From Paraglaciecola sp. MB-3u-78 (GTDB taxonomy: Bacteria > Pseudomonadota > Gammaproteobacteria > Enterobacterales > Alteromonadaceae): a DNA stretch of 64,000 nucleotides. Position 1 is the first letter of the stretch. Each line of letters opens with the position of its first letter. The position numbers and the translations under genes are program-made. Location of the stretch: NCBI RefSeq assembly GCF_002835935.1, contig NZ_PJCF01000002.1, forward strand, positions 124,001 through 188,000. Direction: 5' to 3'. Positions 58,056-64,000 of the stretch are shown in pieces. The notes under the pieces are model-generated. The model did not search any database and was not told the DNA's origin. It saw only the letters and a program-made list of their open reading frames with translations.

Positions 58056-60200
58056 CTAAAGATCAGCGAATCGTTTACCTTGCTCAGCTAATTGTTTAAG
58101 TAAAGGTGCAGGTTCAAACCAGTTTTTACCATGTTCACCCAACTCATCGCGATATTTGCACATAGCGTCATACACAGTTTTTAAACCAATTTCATCGGCA
58201 TACTGCATAGGTCCACCGCGATACACTGGGAAACCATAGCCATACACATAAATCACATCGATATCACTAGATTTGGCAGCAATGCCTTCTTCTAAAATCA
58301 ACGCACCTTCGTTGATCATAGGGAAAATAATCCGTTCGATGATTTCTTGATCGCTGATATCACGTTGCGCTACGCCTAAATCTGCAGCTACTTGTTTCGC
58401 TAGCTCAAGTACACTTGGATCAGGAATGGGTTTACGGCTACCCTCTTCGTACAAGTACACACCTTTACCGACTTTTAATCCTACTCTGCCCTGCTCCACT
58501 AGCTTGTCGGCTAAGATGCAATAAGATGGATCATGCTTAATAAATTCCCGGCGCGATTCACGTACAAAAGCTCCAATATCTTGACCGGCCATGTCACCCA
58601 TAGTGAAAGGACCCATAGGTAAACCAAAATCGTAAATGACTTTATCAACGTGTTCTGGCGTAGCCCCTTCAAGCATCATGCGATTCGCTTCGCGGCCATA
58701 TCCTTCAATCATACGGTTGCCGACAAAGCCAAAACAAACCCCCACCAATACAGCGACCTTGTTGATCTTCTTGGCCATTTTCATGGTGGTTTTAATTACT
58801 TCTGGAGAGGTTTTGCTGGTTTTAACGACTTCTAGCAATTTCATAACGTTTGCAGGACTAAAGAAGTGCAAACCAATCACATCTTCAGGGCGTTTAGTGG
58901 CTTCACCAATTTCATCAATATCTAGAGTAGAGGTATTAGAGGCCAAAATAGCACCGGGTTTACACACTGCATCTAAGGCTTTAAAGACTTCTTGTTTGAC
59001 AGACATTTTTTCAAATACTGCTTCAATCACTAAGTCAACATTACTTAAGGCTGCATATTCAGTTGAGCCAGTTAACAAGGCCATACGGTCTTCGACTTGC
59101 TCTGCAGTGAGCTTGCCTTTTTTCGCAGAGTTTTCGTAGTTTTTACGAATTAGTGCTAAACCTTTATCTAATGCTTCTTGTTTAAGCTCAAGCATAATCA
59201 CAGGGATGCCTGCATTGGCAAAGTTCATGGCAATGCCGCCGCCCATAGTACCTGCGCCAATAATACCGACTTGTTTAATATCTCTTACTGGTGTTTCTTT
59301 ATCAAAATCTTTGACATGGGATGCGGCACGTTCAGCGAAGAAAAAATGCTGTTGTGCTCGGGCTTCTTTAGAGCGCATACATTCCATAAACAACTCACCT
59401 TCACGGACTAAACCTTGAGCAAAAGGTAGTGCAACCGATGCTTCTACCGCTTGAATACAACGTTCAGGTGCAAAAAAACCTCGAGCCTTGGTCGCTAAAC
59501 CTTGACGGTACTGGGCAAATAATTCTTTTGGTGCAGTACTAACATCAATTTGCACGTCACAGGTTTTACGTACTTTGCTACCATCGGCAATTACTTTTTC
59601 GCAAAACGCTAATGCACTGCTTAGCAGTGTTTCTGGACTATCGACGACAACATCAAATACACTAGGTAATGTTTTAGCCGCAACAGGGCGACCCGAAACA
59701 ATCATGTCTAACGCTTGTTGAACCCCTGCTAATCGTGGCAAACGTTGGGTTCCTCCGCCTCCAGGTAAAATACCCAAATTAACTTCAGGTAATCCCACTT
59801 TATTGGATGCGAACGTCACTCTGTAGTGACAAGACAAGGCCACTTCCAGACCGCCACCAAATGCGGGGCCATTTAAAACAGCAACCACTGGTTTGGGTGA
59901 ATTTTCAATGACATCTAATACTGCGGGCAAATTAGGCTCTAAATCACCACCTGAAAATTCGCTGATATCCGCTCCGCCAGAGAACAAGTTCTGTTTAGAC
60001 GAGATGACTATCATTTCAACTGAATCATCAGCAATAGCCGCATTTAAGTGTTCAATAAGTCCGACACGTACGGATTTAGACAATGCATTAACGGGGGGAT
60101 TTTGCATCCATAACGCCGCAATTTTATTTGCAGATAGCGTTCTAATTAGTTCGTAGCTTACCGCGTCACTATTGACTGTTTTTGATTCGACTTGACTCAT
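58056..60200 (-). CDS. Enoyl-CoA hydratase/3-hydroxyacyl-CoA dehydrogenase
   Basis: The 714-residue protein is a fusion. The N-terminal enoyl-CoA hydratase/isomerase domain (about 1-190) has FGGGLEVALSCHYRV and GLPEVNLGILPGGGGTQRLP. The dehydrogenase part starts with VGIIGAGTMGGGIAMNFANA and has VIEAVFEKMSVKQ and GLHFFSPANVMKLLEVV, then two C-terminal domains (GFVGNRMIEGYGREANRM). It performs the two middle steps of beta-oxidation, like FadB/FadJ. The ATG at 60200 has GGTAGAGG six bases before it; a longer frame to 60257 looks artificial. It leads the operon with thiolase and acyl-CoA dehydrogenase. Confidence 0.92.
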   Translation of the reverse strand: MSQVESKTVNSDAVSYELIRTLSANKIAALWMQNPPVNALSKSVRVGLIEHLNAAIADDSVEMIVISSKQNLFSGGADISEFSGGDLEPNLPAVLDVIENSPKPVVAVLNGPAFGGGLEVALSCHYRVTFASNKVGLPEVNLGILPGGGGTQRLPRLAGVQQALDMIVSGRPVAAKTLPSVFDVVVDSPETLLSSALAFCEKVIADGSKVRKTCDVQIDVSTAPKELFAQYRQGLATKARGFFAPERCIQAVEASVALPFAQGLVREGELFMECMRSKEARAQQHFFFAERAASHVKDFDKETPVRDIKQVGIIGAGTMGGGIAMNFANAGIPVIMLELKQEALDKGLALIRKNYENSAKKGKLTAEQVEDRMALLTGSTEYAALSNVDLVIEAVFEKMSVKQEVFKALDAVCKPGAILASNTSTLDIDEIGEATKRPEDVIGLHFFSPANVMKLLEVVKTSKTSPEVIKTTMKMAKKINKVAVLVGVCFGFVGNRMIEGYGREANRMMLEGATPEHVDKVIYDFGLPMGPFTMGDMAGQDIGAFVRESRREFIKHDPSYCILADKLVEQGRVGLKVGKGVYLYEEGSRKPIPDPSVLELAKQVAADLGVAQRDISDQEIIERIIFPMINEGALILEEGIAAKSSDIDVIYVYGYGFPVYRGGPMQYADEIGLKTVYDAMCKYRDELGEHGKNWFEPAPLLKQLAEQGKRFADL

Positions 60201-60375
60201 GTAGACCTCTACCAGCTTAATATTTACAGCGGATACTAGGCCACCCTTCCCAATCATTCTAATTTATTGATTTTATACTGCAGAATAAGCAGGCTTTATA
60301 GGTGCAGGTAACCTATACACGGCTTCTATTCATTAAATAGATAATTCTGTATTAGTCTGAGCAAGTTGACTTTTC

Positions 60376-61350
60376 ATGACACTTTTGGTGTTCTACAACA
60401 CAAATAGTTTACAACTTCATTACATTGAGAGACGACCTTTGGAATTTTTGACAACCCCTGAACATTGTTTTGAACAAATAACAGACTTTCGTTTTGCGCC
60501 TCATTTTTTGCAAGTGAATGATGATGAAGGAGGTTCGTTAAAACTACATTATGTAGATGAAGGTCCAAGGGATGCCAATGTAGTGCTAATGCTGCATGGT
60601 GAACCTAGCTGGGCATACTTGTATCGCAAGATGATAGACCCACTTGTCGCAGCGGGTTATCGGGTGATTGCGCCAGATTTAATTGGCTTTGGAAAATCAG
60701 ATAAACCCACTGAACGAAGCGATTATACTTATCAGCGACATCTTGATTGGGTTCGCCAAGTGATCATTCAATTAAAGCTGAAAGATATCACCTTGGTTTG
60801 CCAGGATTGGGGCGGATTATTGGGATTACGCTTAGTGGCTGAACATCCTGATTTGTTTGCTCGAGTTTTGGCAGCTAACACTATGCTGCCCACTGGCGAC
60901 CATACACCCAGCAAAGCATTCTTGAATTGGCAAACTTTTTCCCAAGAAGTAGAGGTGTTTCCGGTAGCTGGGATTATCAAAGGTGCCACAGTAACGCCTC
61001 TTAGTCCTGAGGTACTGGCCGCTTATGACGCACCTTTCCCTGATGAAACATATAAAGCTGGTGTCAGGCAGTTTCCGCTGCTTGTGCCAACAACACCTGA
61101 TGATCCAGCAAGCGAAGCCAACAGGCTAGCTTGGCAAACTCTGCAGCAATTTGACAAACCTTTTATCACCGCCTTCAGTGATTCAGATCCCGTAACCGTA
61201 GGTGGTGACAAAATCATGCAAAAACTTATTCCCGGTTGCCAAGGTCAGATGCACACGACTATTGAACAAGGTGGGCATTTTTTGCAAGAAGATCAAGGCG
61301 AGCAATTAGCTGAAGTATTACTAACCTTTATGAATGCCAACCCACTTTAA
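60376..61350 (+). CDS. Haloalkane dehalogenase (HLD-I type)
   Basis: The 324-residue protein has the HLD-I oxyanion motif LHGEPSWAYLYRKM, nucleophile Asp144 with halide-binding Trp145 in VCQDWGGLLGLR, an acid in FSDSDPVT and the catalytic His in EQGGHFLQEDQGEQ. These match DhlA-related dehalogenases, which replace a carbon-bound halogen by OH. Related sequences may act on other substrates. The first 20 residues are not conserved in style, so the true start may be the TTG near 60439 (LEFLTTPEHCF). It is divergent from the FadB-like gene and followed by an SDR gene. Confidence 0.82.
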   Translation: MTLLVFYNTNSLQLHYIERRPLEFLTTPEHCFEQITDFRFAPHFLQVNDDEGGSLKLHYVDEGPRDANVVLMLHGEPSWAYLYRKMIDPLVAAGYRVIAPDLIGFGKSDKPTERSDYTYQRHLDWVRQVIIQLKLKDITLVCQDWGGLLGLRLVAEHPDLFARVLAANTMLPTGDHTPSKAFLNWQTFSQEVEVFPVAGIIKGATVTPLSPEVLAAYDAPFPDETYKAGVRQFPLLVPTTPDDPASEANRLAWQTLQQFDKPFITAFSDSDPVTVGGDKIMQKLIPGCQGQMHTTIEQGGHFLQEDQGEQLAEVLLTFMNANPL

Positions 61351-61382
61351 ATTTTTAGTTAAAAAAGAACAGGAACAATTTG

Positions 61383-62141
61383 ATGGATGAGTTATTAGAT
61401 TTTACCGGAAAAGTCGCTTTGATTACCGGAGCAGGAGGCGGTTTTGGTCGATTGTTAGCTCAAGGGCTGGCTAAACGTGGATGTAAATTGGTGATAAGTG
61501 ATATCAACCAACAAAACTTAGATGAAACGCTTGCTTCATTACCCGATCAGGGCAACGCGATGTCGATGTTGTGTGATGTTTCCAAAGAGCAAGATTGTAA
61601 AAATATGGTCGACAAAGCTTTAGAAAAGTTTGGTCGAGTGGATATTGGCGTCAACAATGCGGGTATTGCCCACGATCTAACGCCTTTACATAAATTGACT
61701 GAAGACACTATGCACAGCCAATTTAATGTCAACGTCAATGGTGTATTGTTTGGCATGAAATACCAAATAGAGGCAATGCTGAAACAAGGCGAGGGCCATG
61801 TATTAAATATCAGTTCTCTAGCGGGTTTAGGCGGAGCGCCAAAAGGTGGAGCTTATGCAGCAGCCAAACATGCAGTAGTAGGTTTAACCAAAACTGCCGC
61901 TGTGGAATATGCCAGAAAAGGCGTGCGCTGCAATGCGATTTGCCCGTTCTACAGCCCAACGGCTATTTTAGGTGAGTTTGCTTCAGAAGAAGGCCAAGCA
62001 CAATTAGCCAGAGGCACACCCATGAAACGTTTATCCAAACCACAAGAAGTGGTCAATGCCATGTTATTGATTTTGTCTCCGGGTAATTCTTATATGACGG
62101 GACAATCTATCGCCATCGATGGCGGCGTGACGGCTTGGTAG
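61383..62141 (+). CDS. Short-chain dehydrogenase/reductase (SDR)
   Basis: The 252-residue protein has the cofactor loop ITGAGGGFGRLLAQGL, NNAGIAHDLT, the catalytic Ser near 144 in NISSLAGLGG, Tyr158 and Lys162 in AYAAAKHAV, and IDGGVTAW at the end, a classical SDR. The Asp at the end of strand 2 (VISDINQQN) favours NAD over NADP. The ATG at 61383 has AGGAAC before it. Position between the dehalogenase-like and ligase genes suggests oxidation of an alcohol feeding into acyl-CoA metabolism. Confidence 0.88.
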   Translation: MDELLDFTGKVALITGAGGGFGRLLAQGLAKRGCKLVISDINQQNLDETLASLPDQGNAMSMLCDVSKEQDCKNMVDKALEKFGRVDIGVNNAGIAHDLTPLHKLTEDTMHSQFNVNVNGVLFGMKYQIEAMLKQGEGHVLNISSLAGLGGAPKGGAYAAAKHAVVGLTKTAAVEYARKGVRCNAICPFYSPTAILGEFASEEGQAQLARGTPMKRLSKPQEVVNAMLLILSPGNSYMTGQSIAIDGGVTAW

Positions 62142-62191
62142 GAAAACGTTACGAGCTTCAAGCTCAGAGATACAAAATATAAAAAGATTTT

Positions 62192-62275
62192 TACCACAGG
62201 GACACCAAGAGCACAGATGAAAAGAAGACTTAGTTCTTAACTTTTTCCCTCTGCGCAGTGAAGCCTCTGTGGTTC
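62192..62275. repeat. Interspersed repeat, copy B
   Basis: The sequence starts TACCACAGGGACACCAAGAG and ends GCCTCTGTGGTT, inverted to each other, around a centre reading GAAGACTTAGTTCTTAAC. It matches the copy at 53840-53917. It lies between the SDR and the acyl-CoA ligase genes and could form a long hairpin in their transcript. Confidence 0.65.
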
Positions 62276-62323
62276 CAACGCTTTATACTTTTATAGAAAC
62301 TAGTTAATTTACAGGAAAAAAAT

Positions 62324-63973
62324 ATGCAAGCCTTGATGATGAATTCACAGTTAATGATCTCCTCCATACTTAGACATGCGGATAAGAACTTCCCGGATTC
62401 GGAGATTGTTTCTGTCACTGCAGATAACCCAAGACACCGACATACTTTTAAAGACTTTGCTAATCGTAGTCGGCAGTTGGCTAATGCTTTAGCAGGGCTA
62501 GGTGCTAAATTTGGTGATCGTATTGGCACTTTAGCTTGGAACGATTATCGCCATCTCGAACTTTACTATGGTGTTTCTGGCAGTGGCATGGTGTGCCATA
62601 CCATCAACCCTAAATTGTTCCCTGAGCAAGTTAACTACATTATCAATCACGCAGAAGACAGATTTATCTTTGTTGATTTGTTAGTCGTCCCTTTACTCGA
62701 AGCACTAAAAGAACATCTTCCCAAAGTTGAGGGTTACATCATTTTAACCGATGAAGCTCATATGCCCGAAACCACTTTACCTAACGTCATGTGTTACGAA
62801 ACACTTTTAAGTAAGCAGTCTACCTCCTTTGATTGGCCTGAATTTGATGAGAATACTGCCAGCGCTATGTGTTACACCTCAGGCACAACGGGCAATCCCA
62901 AAGGAGTGGTGTATAGCCACCGTTCGACTCTTCTACATGCATTGGGTGGCAGTATGCCAGACGTGGTTGCGGCTTCTTATAAAGAAACGACTCTGCCCAT
63001 AGTGCCTATGTTTCATGTCAATGCATGGGGCGCACCTTATGCCGCATTAATGGCAGGCTCTAAAATGGTGATGCCTGGGCCTAAAATGGCAGATGGTGAA
63101 TCACTACAAAACCTGATTGAAACCGAAAAAGTCACCTTTAGTTCTGGCGTACCTACCATATGGTTAGCTTTATTGGACTACCTAGAAAAAACCGGTAAAA
63201 CCATCCCTAGTCTCAAACGCGCCAGCGTGGGTGGTGCAGCTTGCCCTAGAATCATTATCGAAAGGTTTAAACATCAACATGAAGTAGAAGTCATCCAAGG
63301 CTGGGGCATGACCGAGACCAGCCCACTTGGCACCATTTTCTGCAAAAAAGCAGGCATGGAAAATATGTCTGAAGAAGAAGAAATCGATTTACAATGTCTA
63401 CAAGGCCGAGGTGTGTTTGGTATTGAGATGCGTATTGTTGACGATAATAATAATGAACTACCATGGGATGGTGTGGCCTTTGGGGCCCTTAAAGTACGAG
63501 GTCCTTGGGTATGCAGTGGTTATTATGGGTTATCTCAAGTGCCTGGCTCAGAAGGTTGTCCTGTGGATGAACTTGGCTGGTTTGATACAGGTGACGTGGC
63601 CACTATTAACCCACAAGGTTATTTGCAAATTACCGACCGTACCAAAGATGTCATCAAAACTGGCGGTGAATGGGTAAGTTCAATAGAAATTGAAAATGCA
63701 GCAGTGAATCATCCAGACGTCGCCGAAGCAGCAGCGATTGGACGTTACCACCCAAAATGGACAGAACGCCCTCTACTAGTAGTGGTTCGTCAAGCAGGAG
63801 CAAGCGTAACAACAGAACAATTGTTAGCGTTTTTGCGAAACAAACTACATAAAATATCCATGCCAGACGATGTGGTATTTGTTGAGGAATTACCCCATAC
63901 AGCCACTGGCAAACTCAATAAGTTGGCTTTGAGAAAAAGTTTAGCGGATTATCAGTTTCCTATCACAGCCTAA
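62324..63973 (+). CDS. Long-chain fatty-acyl-CoA synthetase (AMP-binding)
   Basis: The 549-residue protein is an adenylate-forming ligase: P-loop-like CYTSGTTGNPKGVVYSHRST, VIQGWGMTETSP, WFDTGDVATINPQGYLQI, DRTKDVIKTGGEWVSSIEIE, and the catalytic Lys in HTATGKLNKLALRK. It activates a carboxylic acid to the acyl-CoA, the entry step to the beta-oxidation enzymes encoded on the other side of the divergent region. It belongs to the medium/long-chain group by similarity in style. An AGGAAAA site precedes the ATG at 62324. Confidence 0.92.
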   Translation: MQALMMNSQLMISSILRHADKNFPDSEIVSVTADNPRHRHTFKDFANRSRQLANALAGLGAKFGDRIGTLAWNDYRHLELYYGVSGSGMVCHTINPKLFPEQVNYIINHAEDRFIFVDLLVVPLLEALKEHLPKVEGYIILTDEAHMPETTLPNVMCYETLLSKQSTSFDWPEFDENTASAMCYTSGTTGNPKGVVYSHRSTLLHALGGSMPDVVAASYKETTLPIVPMFHVNAWGAPYAALMAGSKMVMPGPKMADGESLQNLIETEKVTFSSGVPTIWLALLDYLEKTGKTIPSLKRASVGGAACPRIIIERFKHQHEVEVIQGWGMTETSPLGTIFCKKAGMENMSEEEEIDLQCLQGRGVFGIEMRIVDDNNNELPWDGVAFGALKVRGPWVCSGYYGLSQVPGSEGCPVDELGWFDTGDVATINPQGYLQITDRTKDVIKTGGEWVSSIEIENAAVNHPDVAEAAAIGRYHPKWTERPLLVVVRQAGASVTTEQLLAFLRNKLHKISMPDDVVFVEELPHTATGKLNKLALRKSLADYQFPITA

Positions 63974-64000
63974 CTACACCTTAGTTCAGATAAAGGCGCA

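Overview
The window reads as chromosomal DNA of a marine gammaproteobacterium of the Alteromonadales, most like Alteromonadaceae (Glaciecola/Paraglaciecola/Alteromonas type). The grounds are moderate-to-low GC, the protein families present (DUF349, YeaC, RluF, DUF3718, DUF2339, long-form GAPDH, marine-type beta-oxidation genes) and the general look of the proteins. The genus is inference; no rRNA or tRNA gene is present to test it.

Layout. 1-3.8 kb: end of an SLC13-type permease, remnant of an OsmC/YcaO gene, a methyltransferase, small membrane and lipoprotein genes, and a 2OG-Fe(II) oxygenase. 4.1-8.1 kb: a two-gene operon of a cytochrome P450 and a one-module adenylation-carrier-thioesterase protein, the only specialised-metabolism locus. 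8.7-12.1 kb: PpiC, an intact MazEF-type pair, a decayed ParD-like/RelE pair, a YgiD gene with an in-frame stop, and a barrel-protein remnant. 12.5-21.2 kb: a spermidine-synthase-like protein, the cluster zinc-ribbon/yeaC/DUF349/rluF, an AGCS amino-acid symporter, an M14 carboxypeptidase and a frameshifted thioredoxin-like gene. 21.3-32.2 kb: carbohydrate block with a long GAPDH, glgX, glgB and malQ on the minus strand, and gap plus a hexose-6-phosphate mutarotase on the plus strand. 32.5-36.9 kb: pnp, a GIY-YIG gene bracketed by inverted palindromes, other repeats and an unrecognised gene pair. 37.2-39.8 kb: a beta-lactamase-fold gene split by an insertion sequence. 40-50.4 kb: signalling block with an H-NOX/GGDEF-EAL pair, a DUF2339 membrane protein, a hybrid histidine kinase and a REC-GGDEF regulator. 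51.7-53.8 kb: broken DUF3718 gene and an IS66 element. 53.9-64 kb: fatty-acid degradation block with hydrolase, acyl-CoA dehydrogenase, thiolase and FadB-like genes on the minus strand, and haloalkane-dehalogenase-like, SDR and acyl-CoA ligase genes on the plus strand.

The most striking overall property is the density of damaged genes: about a dozen coding regions carry single-base indels (several in short homopolymers), internal deletions, premature stops or insertions. Both insertion sequences keep perfect target duplications (5 bp and 8 bp), so they arrived fairly recently. This may be true genome decay or may partly reflect homopolymer sequencing error; the point stops, deletions and insertions cannot be explained by homopolymer error.

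Working together: malQ-glgB-glgX remodel alpha-glucans, and the flanking GAPDHs and mutarotase connect to glycolysis. The 54-64 kb genes form a nearly complete acyl-CoA oxidation route. The P450 and the A-T-TE protein probably load an amino acid, oxidise it on the carrier and release it. The 40-50 kb genes make, break and sense cyclic di-GMP, with one possible gas (NO/O2) input that is broken in this sequence.
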